DNA of 64,000 nt from NCBI RefSeq assembly GCF_003646465.1, contig NZ_QZEX01000008.1:1-64000 (forward strand), in the 5' to 3' direction. The stretch's first letter is position 1. Each line of letters starts with the position of its first letter. Positions 15,599 through 25,932 of the stretch are shown here, in pieces. Origin of the DNA: Chachezhania antarctica (lineage in GTDB: Bacteria; Pseudomonadota; Alphaproteobacteria; Rhodobacterales; Rhodobacteraceae). The notes below the pieces were generated by a model. It worked only from the letters and a program-made list of their open reading frames with translations. It had not been told where the DNA came from and searched no databases. Made by a program: the position numbers and the translations under genes.

Positions 15599-17253
15599 CG
15601 CTGGGCGGTCTGCCAGTCGGGCGCAATCCAGGGCTGGGCGTTTTCGGGGGGCAATGGCGCGCGGCCAAGGATGTGATCGGCGGCCTTTTCGCCGGTCATG
15701 ATCGACGGTGCGTTCAGGTTGCCGTTGGTGATCTGCGGGAAGATCGAACTGTCTGCCAGCCGAAGGCCATGGACACCGATCACACGGCATTCCGGATCGA
15801 CCACCGACATCGGATCAGATGCCGCGCCCATCCGGGCCGTGCCGCAGGGATGATAGGCGCTTTCCACGTGCTCGCGGATAAACTCGTCGAGTTCGTCGTC
15901 GGTCTGGCAATCCTTGCCCGGCTGGATCTCGTGCTTGTAATAGGGCGCAAAGGCGGGCTGTTCGAAGATCTCGCGCGTCAGGCGGATCGAACGGCGGAAG
16001 TCTATCCAGTCCTTCTCTTCCGCCATGTAGTTGAAAAGGATCCGGGGCGCGTCCTTGGGATCGGCCGACCGCAGCGTGACCTCCCCGCGCGATGGGGAGC
16101 GCATGGGGCCGACATGGGCCTGAAAGCCGTGCCCTTCGGGCGAGGCCTTGCCATCGTAGCGGATCGCTATGGGCAGGAAATGGTACTGGATGTCGGGGTA
16201 TTCGACGCCGGCCTGACTGCGGATGAAGCCCGCGCTTTCGAACTGGTTCGATGCCCCGGGGCCGGTCCGGTTCAGCAGCCACCGCGCGCCGACATAGGCC
16301 TTGCCCAGAAGGTTCCAGTACCTGAACAGCGTCACCGGCTGGCTGGAGGCCGCCTGAATGTAAAGCTCAAGATGGTCCTGAAGGTTCTGGCCCACGCCCG
16401 GGCGGTCGGCGATCACGTCGATACCGTGCTGGGCCAGATGCGCGGCCGGGCCTACGCCCGACAGCATCAGCAACTTTGGGGAATTGAGAGAGGACGCGGC
16501 AAGGATCACCTCGGCCCGGGCGGTGATCACTTCTGTCCTGCCGCCACGGTCCACTTCGACGCCCGTGGCGCGGCCATCCTTGATGATGACACGCCGGGCA
16601 AAGGCCTTGACCAGATTGCAGTTGGGGCGCTTCAGCGCGGGCTTCAGGTAGGCATTCGCCGCCGACCAGCGCTGACCCTTCCAGACGGTCATGTCGAAGG
16701 GGCCGAAGCCTTCCTGCTGGTGACCGTTGTAATCGCCCGTCACCGGGTAGCCCGCCTGCCGCCCGGCTTCGACAAAGGCGTGGTTCAGCGGATTGACCCG
16801 CGAACCGCGGGTGATGTGCAACGGGCCGTCCGTGCCGCGCCACGAAGGGTCGCCGCCATGGCCACCATCGTGCCAGTTCTCCAGCCGCTTGAAATAGGGC
16901 AGCACGTCGGCATAGCCCCAGCCTTTCGCCCCCGTATCCCGCCAGTGATCGTAATCGCAGGCATGGCCGCGCACGTAGATCATCCCGTTGATCGAGGACG
17001 ATCCGCCGATCACCTTGCCCCGTGGCGTCGCCAGCCGGCGGCCGTCCAGATGGGGTTCGGGTTCCGACTGGTAGCCCCAGTCGTAAAGCGACATGTTCAT
17101 CGGGTAGGACAGCGCGCCCGGCATCTGGATGAACGGACCGCGGTCCGATCCGCCATGTTCGATCACCAGCACCTGTTTGCCGGCCTCGGCCAGCCGGTAG
17201 GCCATGGCGCAGCCGGCGCTGCCCGCGCCCACGATGACGTAATCGGCTTCCAT
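15595..17253 (-). CDS. betA: Choline dehydrogenase, 552 aa
   Basis: A GMC-family flavoprotein: the FAD-binding [18 protein letters not shown] is at the N-terminus, [19 protein letters not shown] is GMC signature 1, and [16 protein letters not shown] is signature 2. The active-site His lies in [12 protein letters not shown] near residue 465 and the Asn in [11 protein letters not shown] near residue 515. It oxidises choline to betaine aldehyde and onward at the membrane. The length and the downstream position after betB in a betICBA operon support choline rather than another alcohol. It is the last gene of the operon, starting within a few bases of the betB stop. Confidence 0.93.
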   Translation of the reverse strand: MEADYVIVGAGSAGCAMAYRLAEAGKQVLVIEHGGSDRGPFIQMPGALSYPMNMSLYDWGYQSEPEPHLDGRRLATPRGKVIGGSSSINGMIYVRGHACDYDHWRDTGAKGWGYADVLPYFKRLENWHDGGHGGDPSWRGTDGPLHITRGSRVNPLNHAFVEAGRQAGYPVTGDYNGHQQEGFGPFDMTVWKGQRWSAANAYLKPALKRPNCNLVKAFARRVIIKDGRATGVEVDRGGRTEVITARAEVILAASSLNSPKLLMLSGVGPAAHLAQHGIDVIADRPGVGQNLQDHLELYIQAASSQPVTLFRYWNLLGKAYVGARWLLNRTGPGASNQFESAGFIRSQAGVEYPDIQYHFLPIAIRYDGKASPEGHGFQAHVGPMRSPSRGEVTLRSADPKDAPRILFNYMAEEKDWIDFRRSIRLTREIFEQPAFAPYYKHEIQPGKDCQTDDELDEFIREHVESAYHPCGTARMGAASDPMSVVDPECRVIGVHGLRLADSSIFPQITNGNLNAPSIMTGEKAADHILGRAPLPPENAQPWIAPDWQTAQR

Positions 17254-18710
17254 CAGAACGGCGCCTCGACATCGCCCATGCGGACATAGACGGATTTCAT
17301 CTGGCTGTAGTGCTCGATCGCCGCACGGCTGTTTTCGCGTCCCACGCCTGACATCTTCACCCCGCCGAAGGGGGCTTCGACAGGCGCGTCGTTGTAGGAG
17401 TTGATGAAGCAGCTGCCCGCCTCCAGCGCGCCGATCACGCGGTGCGCACGGGACAGATCGCGGGTGAAGACGCCCGCCGACAGGCCGAACTGCGTGTCGT
17501 TGGCGCGGGCGATCGCTTCGTCTTCATCGTCGAAATCCAGCACCGACATCACGGGGCCGAAGATTTCCTCGCGCGCGATGGTCATGGTGTCGGTCACGTC
17601 GGCGAACACGGTGGGTTCCACGAAGAAACCGGGCCGGTTCAGGCGGTTGCCACCGGCCACCAGAGTCGCGCCTTCGGCCTTGCCCTTTTCGATATAGCCC
17701 AGCACGATCTGCATCTGGCGTTCGCTGACCATCGGGCCGATGTTGGTTTCAGGCTCGCGCGGGTCGCCGATCACGGCGCCCTTCAGGCGCTCGGTCAGCC
17801 GGTCCAGGAAGGCGTCACGCACGGAACGCTGCACGAAGACCCGCGTGCCGTTCGAACAGACCTGGCCGGTGGAGTAGAAATTGCCGTTGATCGCGCCGCC
17901 CACGGCGTTGTCGATATCGGCGTCGTCGAAGACGATCATGGGGGACTTGCCGCCCATTTCCATCGTCACGTGCTTCATGCCGGCCGCGGCGGCGGCGTAG
18001 ACTTTCTGCCCGGTGGGCACCGATCCCGTCAGCGACACCTTGGCCACACGCGGATCGGCCACCAGAGCCGCGCCGGTTTCGCCCATTCCCTGCACGACGT
18101 TGAAGACACCCTTGGGCAGCCCGGCCTCGATCAGGATCTCGGCCACCTTCAGCGCGCAAAGGGGCGTCATCTCGGACGGTTTGAACACCATCGCGTTGCC
18201 GCAGGCGAGCGCGGGCGCGGCCTTCCAGCAGGCGATCTGCGTGGGATAGTTCCACGCGCCGATGCCGACGCAGACGCCCAGCGGTTCGCGGATGGTATAG
18301 ACCCAGTCCTCGCCCAGCGGGATATGTTCGCCCGTCAGCGTCGCGGCCAGCCCGCCGAAATATTCCAGCGCGTCGGCGGCGCTGGTCGCATCCGCCACGG
18401 TCGTTTCCTGGATCGGCTTGCCGGTGTCGAGCGTTTCAAGCTGCGACAGGTCCTCGTTCCGTTCCCGGATGATCTGCGCCGCACGGGTCAGGACGCGGCC
18501 ACGCTCGCGCGGGGACCACTTTGCCCAGTCCTTCTGCGCGGCCTGAGCGGCCGTGATCGCCCGGTCCACGATGGCAGGCGTGCCGGCATGCAGGCGCGCG
18601 ATTTCCTCGCCGTCGGCGGCGAAGATCACGGGGATCGGGGCGCCTGCGGTATCTTCGACATAGGCGCCGTCGATGAAGTGGCTGGCCTGGGGTTGGGGCT
18701 GGTATGTCAT
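17253..18710 (-). CDS. betB: Betaine aldehyde dehydrogenase, 485 aa
   Basis: NAD(P)-dependent aldehyde dehydrogenase with the general base Glu in [15 protein letters not shown] and the nucleophile Cys in [36 protein letters not shown] is the BetB-type cofactor region. It converts betaine aldehyde to glycine betaine, an osmoprotectant. Two ATGs occur: 18716, overlapping the betC stop, and 18710. The second has GGAG at a good distance and is chosen. It lies between betC and betA in the same transcription unit. Confidence 0.93.
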   Translation of the reverse strand: MTYQPQPQASHFIDGAYVEDTAGAPIPVIFAADGEEIARLHAGTPAIVDRAITAAQAAQKDWAKWSPRERGRVLTRAAQIIRERNEDLSQLETLDTGKPIQETTVADATSAADALEYFGGLAATLTGEHIPLGEDWVYTIREPLGVCVGIGAWNYPTQIACWKAAPALACGNAMVFKPSEMTPLCALKVAEILIEAGLPKGVFNVVQGMGETGAALVADPRVAKVSLTGSVPTGQKVYAAAAAGMKHVTMEMGGKSPMIVFDDADIDNAVGGAINGNFYSTGQVCSNGTRVFVQRSVRDAFLDRLTERLKGAVIGDPREPETNIGPMVSERQMQIVLGYIEKGKAEGATLVAGGNRLNRPGFFVEPTVFADVTDTMTIAREEIFGPVMSVLDFDDEDEAIARANDTQFGLSAGVFTRDLSRAHRVIGALEAGSCFINSYNDAPVEAPFGGVKMSGVGRENSRAAIEHYSQMKSVYVRMGDVEAPF

Positions 18711-18712
18711 GA

Positions 18713-20221
18713 TCATTCTCCGCGCGGAAACCGCTGGTTGTTCTCGACGACGTTCAGGTCCATGTGGTTGCGCATGAAGCGCTCGCTGGCGTTCTTCAGC
18801 GGCTGGTAATCCCAGGGATAATACTCGCCGTTGCGCAGCGCCTCGTAGACGATCCACCGCCGCGCCTGGCTGCGGCGGACCTCGTCGTCGAAGCGGTCCA
18901 GATCCCAGCGGGCATCGGCCTTTGCACGCAGGTCGGCCAGCGCGTCGGCATGGGCCGGCTCGTCCGTCAGGTTCGTCAGTTCGTGGGGGTCGGCCTCCAC
19001 GTCGAACAGCTGCTCCGGGTCCAGCGCGCAACGGGTGTACTTGTACGAACCTTGCCGCAGCGCGACGAGCGGGGCATTGCTGGCCTCGGCCGCGTATTCC
19101 ATGGCCACCGGGCTGGTCCGGCCTTCGCCGCGGGCCAGCGGCATGATGCTTTCGCCCGTCGTCCACGGCGCGACCTCGTCCATCGAGATCCCGGCGATAT
19201 CGCAGAGCGTCGGGCACACGTCGATGTTCGACACCGGCACCGTTTCGTGGCGCGGGTCGAGCCCGGGGGCCCGGATCATCATCGGCACGCGGGCCGAGCC
19301 TTCGAAGAAGGTCATCTTGAACCACAACCCACGCTCGCCCAGCATGTCGCCATGGTCGGACGCGAAGACGATCACCGCCTCCTGACGGGTACGTTCCAGC
19401 GTGTCCAGGATCTCTCCGATCTTTTCGTCGAGATAGGAGATATTGGCGAAATAGGCCCGGCGGGAGCGGCGGATATCCTCTTCCGTGATGTCGAAGCTGC
19501 GCCAGTCATTCGCGTCGAAAATGCGCTTGGAATGGGGGTCGTGGTCTTCGTAATCCATCGCGGGGACCGGGGGCAGCAGGTGCTCGCAATCCTCGTACAG
19601 GTCCCAGTACTTCTTGCGCGCGACGTAGGGGTCGTGCGGATGGGTGAAGCTGACGGTCAGGCACCATGGCCGCGCATCATGGCCGCGCGACAGGTCATAG
19701 ATCTTGCGGACGGCCTCGTACGCGACCTCGTCATCGTATTCCATCTGGTTGGAAATCTCGGCCACGCCCGCGCCGGTGACCGACCCCATGTTGTGATACC
19801 ACCAGTCGATCCGTTCGCCCGGTTTGCGGTAGTCGGGGGTCCAGCCGAAATCGGCCGGGTAGATGTCGGTGGTCAGGCGTTCTTCGAACCCGTGGAGTTG
19901 ATCGGGGCCGACGAAATGCATCTTGCCCGACAGCGCGGTGTGATAGCCCGCCCGGCGCAGGTGATGGGCATAGGTCGGCAGGTCCGACGGGAATTCGGCG
20001 GCGTTGTCATAGACGCCGGTCATCGACGGCAGTTGCCCGGACATGAACGAGGCCCGCCCCGGCGCGCAGAGGGGGGAGGCGGTGTAGCAATTTTCGAACC
20101 GCACGGATTGCGCGGCGAGACGCTTGAGGTTCGGGGCATGGAGCCAGTCTGCCGGCCCGTCGGGGAACAGCGTGCCGTTCAGCTGGTCGACCATCAGGAT
20201 CAGGATGTTGGGTTTGGTCAT
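18713..20221 (-). CDS. betC: Choline-sulfatase, 502 aa
   Basis: A type I sulfatase. CAPGR (Cys52) is the formylglycine modification motif, [12 protein letters not shown] supplies metal ligands near the N-terminus, and [13 protein letters not shown] near residue 290 supplies further ligands. [19 protein letters not shown] and the C-terminal extension ([15 protein letters not shown]) are typical of BetC. It hydrolyses choline-O-sulfate to choline and sulfate, feeding betA/betB. Its start overlaps the betI stop by four bases (ATGA). Confidence 0.94.
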   Translation of the reverse strand: MTKPNILILMVDQLNGTLFPDGPADWLHAPNLKRLAAQSVRFENCYTASPLCAPGRASFMSGQLPSMTGVYDNAAEFPSDLPTYAHHLRRAGYHTALSGKMHFVGPDQLHGFEERLTTDIYPADFGWTPDYRKPGERIDWWYHNMGSVTGAGVAEISNQMEYDDEVAYEAVRKIYDLSRGHDARPWCLTVSFTHPHDPYVARKKYWDLYEDCEHLLPPVPAMDYEDHDPHSKRIFDANDWRSFDITEEDIRRSRRAYFANISYLDEKIGEILDTLERTRQEAVIVFASDHGDMLGERGLWFKMTFFEGSARVPMMIRAPGLDPRHETVPVSNIDVCPTLCDIAGISMDEVAPWTTGESIMPLARGEGRTSPVAMEYAAEASNAPLVALRQGSYKYTRCALDPEQLFDVEADPHELTNLTDEPAHADALADLRAKADARWDLDRFDDEVRRSQARRWIVYEALRNGEYYPWDYQPLKNASERFMRNHMDLNVVENNQRFPRGE

Positions 20222-20799
20222 TTGGCGTCTCCGATGGTGCCGATTTCGTGGTCCAGCATGACAAGGACCTGTTCTGCCGCTGCCCGCCCATCCAGCGCGT
20301 CGGGCGTGATGGCGCTGCGCAGGTACAGCCCGTCGATCAGGCCGCCGATCCGTTCCGCCACGCCGGGGGCGCGGTCGCCGATCAGCGGGCGCAGATCGTG
20401 GGTGAGGTTCGATTGCAGCCGCCGGTGGTAGACCGACAGCAGCCGCCGCGCCGGGGCGGACGATTGCGCAAGAACGTAAAAATTCAGCCAAGCGGCGATG
20501 ACATCGCGGCGAAAGTTGGTGGTGCCGAAGCTGGCGCGGATCAGTGCCTCGACCCGTTGGCGCGGGGTGGTGGCCGTGATCAGCGCGCCGCGCACCTCGG
20601 CGCTGTAGATCGTAAGGATATGGCGCATCGCGGCGAGGAACAGCCGGTCCTTGTCGCCGAAGTAGTGGAAGGCAAGCGCGGACGAGACTCCGGCCCGCTT
20701 GGCGATCCGGCTGACGGTGACGTTCAGGGACCCGGCTTCGCCGATTTCGTGCACCGTGGCCTCGACCAGTTCGGCGCGGCGTTGGAGTTCACTGGCCAT
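20218..20799 (-). CDS. betI: TetR-family repressor of choline genes, 193 aa
   Basis: An N-terminal TetR DNA-binding domain (residues about 5-50: SRIAKRAGVSSALAFHYFGDKDRLF) and a BetI-type ligand domain (AAWLNFYVLAQSSAPARRLLSVY). The open frame is longer, but MASELQRRAELVEATVHE is the natural start. It should sense choline and repress the betICBA operon. An 18-bp palindromic operator lies 113 bases upstream of it. It is the first gene of the operon. Confidence 0.92.
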   Translation of the reverse strand: MASELQRRAELVEATVHEIGEAGSLNVTVSRIAKRAGVSSALAFHYFGDKDRLFLAAMRHILTIYSAEVRGALITATTPRQRVEALIRASFGTTNFRRDVIAAWLNFYVLAQSSAPARRLLSVYHRRLQSNLTHDLRPLIGDRAPGVAERIGGLIDGLYLRSAITPDALDGRAAAEQVLVMLDHEIGTIGDAK

Positions 20800-20911
20800 T
20801 TCAAGTCCTTCCGCTGCGGCGGGTCTCTTGCCCCGCCTTCCAATCAAAAGCCCGACGGCAGGGGCGCCGGGTTGCCGAGTCGCGTTGCCGCTTTAGCGTG
20901 TTCTGCCAGCC

Positions 20912-20929
20912 ATTGACTGACCAGTCAAT
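20912..20929. promoter_or_regulatory. BetI-like operator palindrome
   Basis: ATTGACTGACCAGTCAAT has perfect 8-bp arms (ATTGACTG / CAGTCAAT) around AC. It lies in the 237-base divergent region between betI (minus) and the aminotransferase gene (plus). Sequence and position fit the known TTGA-rich BetI operator type, so binding by the adjacent betI product is the simplest reading. Whether it also affects the divergent gene is open. Confidence 0.75.
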
Positions 20930-21036
20930 CAACTCTGCAGCCAGCGCTGGTTCCCCCCATTGGCCCCGTCTGGCGCTGTCAAGTTTCCCGAGACAGGCAA
21001 ATAGTCCCCTCCAACTCAACTCACGCGGAGGCGGAA

Positions 21037-22410
21037 ATGTACGACAATGATATCGGCGGGATCGTCGAGGCCGACCGGGCCCATGTCTGGCACCACCTGA
21101 TCCAGCATCGCGCCTTCGACACCAAGGATCCAAGGATCATCGTGGAAGGCCGCGGCATGCGGGTTTGGGACCAGAACGGGGCCGAGTTCCTGGATGCCGT
21201 GTCGGGCGGGGTCTGGACGGTGAACGTGGGCTATGGCCGCGAAAGCATCGGCGATGCGATCCGCGATCAGGTCGTGAAGATGAACTACTTCGCCGGCAGC
21301 GCCGGTTCGATCCCCGGCGCGCGCTTTGCCGAGATGCTGACCGACAAGATGCCGGGGCTTTCTCGCGTCTACTACACCAACTCCGGGTCCGAGGCGAACG
21401 AGAAGGCGTTCAAGATGGTCCGCCAGATCGCGGCCAAGAAGTACGGCGGCAAGAAGCACAAGATCCTCTTCCGCGAGCGTGATTACCACGGCACCACCAT
21501 CGGCACCCTGTCGGCCTGCGGACAGGAACAGCGGGCCGCGCAATACGGCCCCTTCGCGCCGGGCTTCGTCGAGGTCCCGCATTGCCTTGAATACCGCGCC
21601 CAGTGGGACGTGGAAAACTACGGCCAGCGTGCCGCCGATGCCATCGAGGAGGTCATCCTGCGCGAAGGTCCCGACACCATCGGCGCGCTGTGTCTTGAAC
21701 CCGTCACGGCAGGCGGCGGCGTGATCGTGCCCCCCGAAGGCTATTGGGAGCGGGTGCAGGAGATCTGCAAGAAATACGACATCCTGCTTCATATCGACGA
21801 GGTCGTCTGCGGCGTCGGTCGGACGGGCGAATGGTTCGGCTACCAGAACTACGGCGTGAAGCCCGACATGGTGACGATGGCCAAGGGCGTGGCTTCGGGC
21901 TATTCGGCGATCGCGTGCCTTGTGACCACGGAAGACGTGTTCGAGATGTTCCGCACCGATGCCACCGATCCGCTGGACCATTTCCGCGATATCTCGACCT
22001 TCGGCGGCTGCACGGCTGGTCCGGCAGCGGCGATCGAGAACATGCGGATCATCGAGGACGAGGGCCTGCTGGCCAACACCAAGACCATGGGGGCGCGTCT
22101 GCTGGCAGGGCTGGAAGCCCTGACGGAAAAGCACGCCTGGGCGGGTAACGCTCGTGGCCTTGGCCTCTTCGCCGGGCTGGAGCTGGTGGCCGACAAGGCA
22201 ACGAAGGACCCGCTGGACGAGGCCATCGTGGCGCAGGTCGTCGGGGCCTGCGACAAGCAGGGCGTCCTGATCGGCATGACCAACCGGTCGATCCCGGGCT
22301 TCAACAACACGCTGTGCCTGTCGCCCGCGCTGATCGCGACGGCAGAGGATATCGACCGGATCGTGAGCACCATCGACACCGCGCTGGCCGAGGTCGCCGC
22401 ACGCGTCTGA
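21037..22410 (+). CDS. tpa: Class III aminotransferase, probable taurine--pyruvate aminotransferase, 457 aa
   Basis: PLP-dependent fold type I enzyme: YTNSGSEANEKAFKM binds the cofactor phosphate, LHIDEVVCGVGRTG contains the Asp254 that contacts the pyridine nitrogen, and MAKGVASGYS contains the Schiff-base Lys283. The N-terminal EADRAHVWHHLIQH and STFGGCTAGPAAAIENM blocks resemble Rhodobacterales taurine/hypotaurine aminotransferases, which give sulfoacetaldehyde and alanine. The MocR regulator downstream and a TauE-like exporter nearby fit organosulfonate use. No xsc is in the window, so the substrate remains an inference. It is followed by a strong terminator. Confidence 0.7.
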   Translation: MYDNDIGGIVEADRAHVWHHLIQHRAFDTKDPRIIVEGRGMRVWDQNGAEFLDAVSGGVWTVNVGYGRESIGDAIRDQVVKMNYFAGSAGSIPGARFAEMLTDKMPGLSRVYYTNSGSEANEKAFKMVRQIAAKKYGGKKHKILFRERDYHGTTIGTLSACGQEQRAAQYGPFAPGFVEVPHCLEYRAQWDVENYGQRAADAIEEVILREGPDTIGALCLEPVTAGGGVIVPPEGYWERVQEICKKYDILLHIDEVVCGVGRTGEWFGYQNYGVKPDMVTMAKGVASGYSAIACLVTTEDVFEMFRTDATDPLDHFRDISTFGGCTAGPAAAIENMRIIEDEGLLANTKTMGARLLAGLEALTEKHAWAGNARGLGLFAGLELVADKATKDPLDEAIVAQVVGACDKQGVLIGMTNRSIPGFNNTLCLSPALIATAEDIDRIVSTIDTALAEVAARV

Positions 22411-22425
22411 GATGAGCCTATCCTG

Positions 22426-22454
22426 AAGGATCGCCCAAAACTTGGGCGATCCTT
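22426..22454 (+). terminator. Rho-independent terminator after the aminotransferase
   Basis: A 13-bp stem, AAGGATCGCCCAA / TTGGGCGATCCTT, with loop AAC and a short T run. It separates the aminotransferase from the MocR-type regulator, which therefore needs its own promoter in the following 85 bases. Confidence 0.85.
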
Positions 22455-22542
22455 TCGTGCGGCACCCCAAGAACCTTGGGTAACCACACACGCCGCAGCG
22501 CAGCACATTGCAGTCCGGCGCGTTTTTCAGCACGATCTGCCC

Positions 22543-24012
22543 ATGCTGGACAATGCGCTGTTTCACCCCCGGTCCCCCGGGACGCCTCTGCAATCCTGGA
22601 TCCGCCAATCGCTGGTCAACGCGATTCTGGACGGCAAGTTGCAGCAGGGCCAGCGCATGCCCGCCACACGCCATCTGGCCAAAAGCCTGAGCGTCGGTCG
22701 CAACACGGTGACGGCGGCGTACGAGGAACTCGTCTCGCAAGGCTACCTGGAAAGTCGCGAGCGTATGGGCTTCTTCGTCGGCGCGGTGGAGCCCACGCCT
22801 GTTGCCACGGTCGAGACTGTGCCCCAGACGGGCGGCGTCTCCTGGCGGAAACATCTGAAATTCATGCCGTCCGAGATGCGGCATATCGAGAAACCGTGGG
22901 ACTGGCAGGATTTCCGCTATCCCTTCGTCTACGGGCAGGTGGACCGGAACCTGTTCCCCGTCGACCAGTGGCGCGCCTGTTCGCGCGATGCGCTGGGACG
23001 GTCGGCGATTGACTACTGGGCCTCCGACCGCGCGCTGGACGATGATCCGCTGCTTGTCGAACAGCTTTGCCGTCACGTGCTGCCGCAGCGGGGTATCTTC
23101 GCGCGGCGGGACGAGGTGATGGTCACGCTGGGTTCGCAGCACGGGATCTACCTGCTGGCCAAGCTGCTGTTGAACCCCGGGGACGGGGTGGGAGTCGAGG
23201 ATCCGGGCTATCCGGATGCCCGCAACATCTTCCGTGCGCATGGTGCCGATCTGCGCCGCTTGCCGGTCGACGATGACGGGCTGGTGCTGGATGGTGACAC
23301 GGACGCTCTGCTGAAGGGCGCGGGGTTGGTGTTTGTCACGCCCGCGCATCATTGCCCGACCATGGTCACCATGTCCGACACCCGCCGCCGCGCGCTTCTG
23401 GACATGGCAGAGCGCGAGGATTTCCTGATCCTTGAGGACGATTACGAAGGCGAGGTCCGGTCGGCCAAGACGCCACCCGCGCTGAAAAGCATCGATCAGA
23501 ACGGGCGCGTGATCTACATCGGCACCATGTCCAAGGTTTTGGCGCCGGGCGTGCGCATCGGCTACGTCGTGGCGCCCGCGCCGCTGATTGCCGAGGCCCG
23601 CGCGATGCGGCGGCTGATGCACCGGTCGGCGCCGTTGAACAACCAGCGGACCGCGGCGATCCTGCTGGCGAACGGACACTATGCCGGTATGGTCCGCGCG
23701 GTGCGCGAGGCGCTGTCGGAACGCTGGCGCGAGGCGGTTGCCGCGGTGCGGCGCGAGCTTCCCGAGTTCCGCCTGAGCCCCAGCATCGGCGGGTCGAGCC
23801 TGTGGCTGGAATGCCCGCCCTGGCTGAAGGCCGAGGACCTGATCGAAGCCGCCGCCGCCCGTGGTGTGCTGGTGGAACGGGGCGACCCTTTTGTCAGGGC
23901 CGACCAGTCGGGGCGCTATTTCCGGCTGGGTCTGAGTGCAATTGACGCGAAGCTGATCGCGAACGGCGTGGCCGAGATCGCTGCGGCTGCACGGTCGTTG
24001 CGCACGCATTAG
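22543..24012 (+). CDS. MocR/GntR-family regulator with aminotransferase-like domain, TauR-like, 489 aa
   Basis: A winged helix at residues about 15-85 (QSLVNAILDGKLQQGQRMPATRHLAKSL, then VGRNTVTAAYEELVSQGYL) is fused to a fold type I aminotransferase domain. The PLP lysine lies in GTMSKVLAPGVRIGYVV. This is the MocR subfamily, whose members PdxR, GabR and TauR bind PLP and an amine ligand. The neighbouring taurine-type aminotransferase makes TauR-like activation of tpa plausible, though here both genes run the same way rather than divergently. Start chosen at MLDNALFHP. Confidence 0.82.
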   Translation: MLDNALFHPRSPGTPLQSWIRQSLVNAILDGKLQQGQRMPATRHLAKSLSVGRNTVTAAYEELVSQGYLESRERMGFFVGAVEPTPVATVETVPQTGGVSWRKHLKFMPSEMRHIEKPWDWQDFRYPFVYGQVDRNLFPVDQWRACSRDALGRSAIDYWASDRALDDDPLLVEQLCRHVLPQRGIFARRDEVMVTLGSQHGIYLLAKLLLNPGDGVGVEDPGYPDARNIFRAHGADLRRLPVDDDGLVLDGDTDALLKGAGLVFVTPAHHCPTMVTMSDTRRRALLDMAEREDFLILEDDYEGEVRSAKTPPALKSIDQNGRVIYIGTMSKVLAPGVRIGYVVAPAPLIAEARAMRRLMHRSAPLNNQRTAAILLANGHYAGMVRAVREALSERWREAVAAVRRELPEFRLSPSIGGSSLWLECPPWLKAEDLIEAAAARGVLVERGDPFVRADQSGRYFRLGLSAIDAKLIANGVAEIAAAARSLRTH

Positions 24013-24403
24013 GGCCGGGGTTCGGTGCGTGCGGAGCACGCACCCTACGGTATCACCCAGCGCCAAGGAACGACGGCAGGTTCGCGCCCGACCCGAGGGT
24101 GGGCGGCAACGCTTGGACTGCCTTGCGGTGTACGAACGATTTCCGACCCTCTCGAATGCGTCATCCATTCGCGCCCGCCCTGGGGGGCGGGTCGGGCGCG
24201 AACCGGATCGCTTCGCGATCCGGGGCTGCAATTCCCGGGTCTGGAAAACGGGTTGGCTTGCCGATTCTTGTGGCTGGCATGTTCCCGCGGGCATCAAAGG
24301 TTTTGAGCGGGATATTTTTCCGCCTTTTCAATCATCTGTCTGGAGCCGTCCATTACCCCCGGCTGGTCCTATTGCCGGGGGCAGATTGCGCCAGAGTAGT
24401 CTC
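24013..24403. repeat. Gene-free stretch packed with inverted repeats
   Basis: Three palindromic units lie here: GGTGCGTGC / GCACGCACC (24024-24044); a perfect 16-bp pair GGTTCGCGCCCGACCC (24079-24094) and GGGTCGGGCGCGAACC (24189-24204), 94 bases apart; and CCGGATCGC / GCGATCCGG (24203-24223). Related sequence occurs at 33030-33098 and 35774-35806, which points to dispersed intergenic palindromes. The open reading frame through it has no gene-like features. The promoter of the following aldehyde dehydrogenase should lie in the A+T-richer part around 24300. Confidence 0.65.
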
Positions 24404-25906
24404 ATGAACACCTCACCGACTTCCCTGCGTCTCGAAGACGTCTCCACCGCCGAGGACTGGCTTGCCGTCCTGGCCGATCACAACTTTGTCGACGGCGCGC
24501 TGGTGCCGGTGCCCGGCACGCTCGACGTGATGGAACCGGCGACGATGCAGGTCCTCGCGACCGCTGCCGCATCGGGGCAGCCCGAGGTCGCCGCGGCCGT
24601 CGCCGCCGCCAAGGCAGCACAGCCCGGCTGGGCCGATATCGCCGCCCGCAAGCGCGGCAAGATGATCGCCGAGGCCGGCCGTGCCATCACCGCCGAAGCC
24701 GAGGCCATCGCGAAACTGCTGGCGCGAGAAACCGGGAAAGCCATCGCCACCGAATGTCGGGGCGAACTGGCCGTGTCGGCCGACCTGCTGGAATTCTACG
24801 GCGGGCTGGGGTCGGAGCTGAAGGGCGAGACCGTCCCCTTCGATCCGTCCGTCTTCGCCACCACCACCCGCGAACCGCTGGGCGTGATCGGGGCCATCGT
24901 GCCGTGGAACGTGCCGCTGGTCCTGACCATGCTGAAGATCGCCCCGGCGCTGGTGGCCGGCAACACGGTCGTCATCAAGGCATCGGAAGAAGCGCCCTTT
25001 GCCACGCTCGCCTGTGCCGCGATCCTTGATCGGTACCTTCCGAATGGTGTCGTCAATGTCGTTGTGGGCGACGGGCCCAATTGCGGCGCGGCGCTGACGG
25101 CGCATCCCGATATCGCCAAGATCACCTTCACCGGGTCCGAGGCCGCGGGCCGCATCGTCTACCAGGAAGGCGCCAAGCGGATCGTGCCGGTGTCGCTGGA
25201 ACTGGGCGGCAAATCCCCCATGATCGTCTGCGAGGACGCGAACCTTGAAAAGGTCGTGACCGGGGCGATTTCCGGCATGCGGTTCACGCGGCAGGGGCAA
25301 AGCTGCACCGCCGCCTCGCGGATCTACGTGCACGAAACGCTCTATGACACGTTCCTTGAGGCGCTTCAGGCGCAGCTGGACACGATGACCATCGGCGATC
25401 CGCTGGATGAGGCCACCCAGATCGGCACCATCATCAACGCGAAGCAAAAAGCGACCATCGACCGCTACATCGCGGTGGCCGACGCCACGCCGGGCGCCCG
25501 CGTCGTGCAATGCGGGACGCTGCCCACGGGCGGCGGGCTTGCGCCGGATCTGTTCATGCAGCCGACGCTGATTCTGGATCTGCCGGAAGACAGCCCCGTC
25601 GCGCGGGAAGAGATCTTCGGCCCTGTCTGCGTGATCCAGAAGTGGAGCGACTATGAGGCGGTCATAGCTGCTGCAAACGATTCCGATTACGGGCTGGCGG
25701 CAACTGTCTGGACCGACAGCCTGACCCGCGCGCTGGACGCCACGAAGCGGCTGAATGCAGGCTACGTGCAGGTGAACCAGAACCTGACCATCCAGCCGAA
25801 CCTGTCCTATGGCGGCTTCGGCAATTCGGGGCTGGGCAAGGAGGCCTCGCTGGAGGCGATGCTGGAGCATTTCACCCGCAAGAAAACCATCGTGATGGCA
25901 ATGTGA
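24404..25906 (+). CDS. Aldehyde dehydrogenase family protein, 500 aa
   Basis: The open frame runs from 24029, but MNTSPTSLRLEDVSTAEDW is the start used because the upstream part is palindromic intergenic DNA. IGAIVPWNVPLVLTMLKIAPALVAGN is the NAD-binding region, [15 protein letters not shown] contains the general base Glu, and RQGQSCTAASRIYV the nucleophile Cys. It oxidises an aldehyde to an acid in the cytoplasm. Following an aminotransferase and its regulator, it may act on the aldehyde formed by transamination. The precise substrate cannot be told. It precedes the TauE-like gene by 26 bases. Confidence 0.82.
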   Translation: MNTSPTSLRLEDVSTAEDWLAVLADHNFVDGALVPVPGTLDVMEPATMQVLATAAASGQPEVAAAVAAAKAAQPGWADIAARKRGKMIAEAGRAITAEAEAIAKLLARETGKAIATECRGELAVSADLLEFYGGLGSELKGETVPFDPSVFATTTREPLGVIGAIVPWNVPLVLTMLKIAPALVAGNTVVIKASEEAPFATLACAAILDRYLPNGVVNVVVGDGPNCGAALTAHPDIAKITFTGSEAAGRIVYQEGAKRIVPVSLELGGKSPMIVCEDANLEKVVTGAISGMRFTRQGQSCTAASRIYVHETLYDTFLEALQAQLDTMTIGDPLDEATQIGTIINAKQKATIDRYIAVADATPGARVVQCGTLPTGGGLAPDLFMQPTLILDLPEDSPVAREEIFGPVCVIQKWSDYEAVIAAANDSDYGLAATVWTDSLTRALDATKRLNAGYVQVNQNLTIQPNLSYGGFGNSGLGKEASLEAMLEHFTRKKTIVMAM

Positions 25907-25932
25907 GAGGCGGATGACGGCAGGGACCCGAC

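Noticed and set aside
21016-24297. A 1093-residue minus-strand open frame
   Set aside because: It lies antisense to the aminotransferase and MocR genes, which have full motifs. Open antisense frames are common at this GC content, and the product has the low-complexity Arg/Gln/Gly-rich composition of a shadow.
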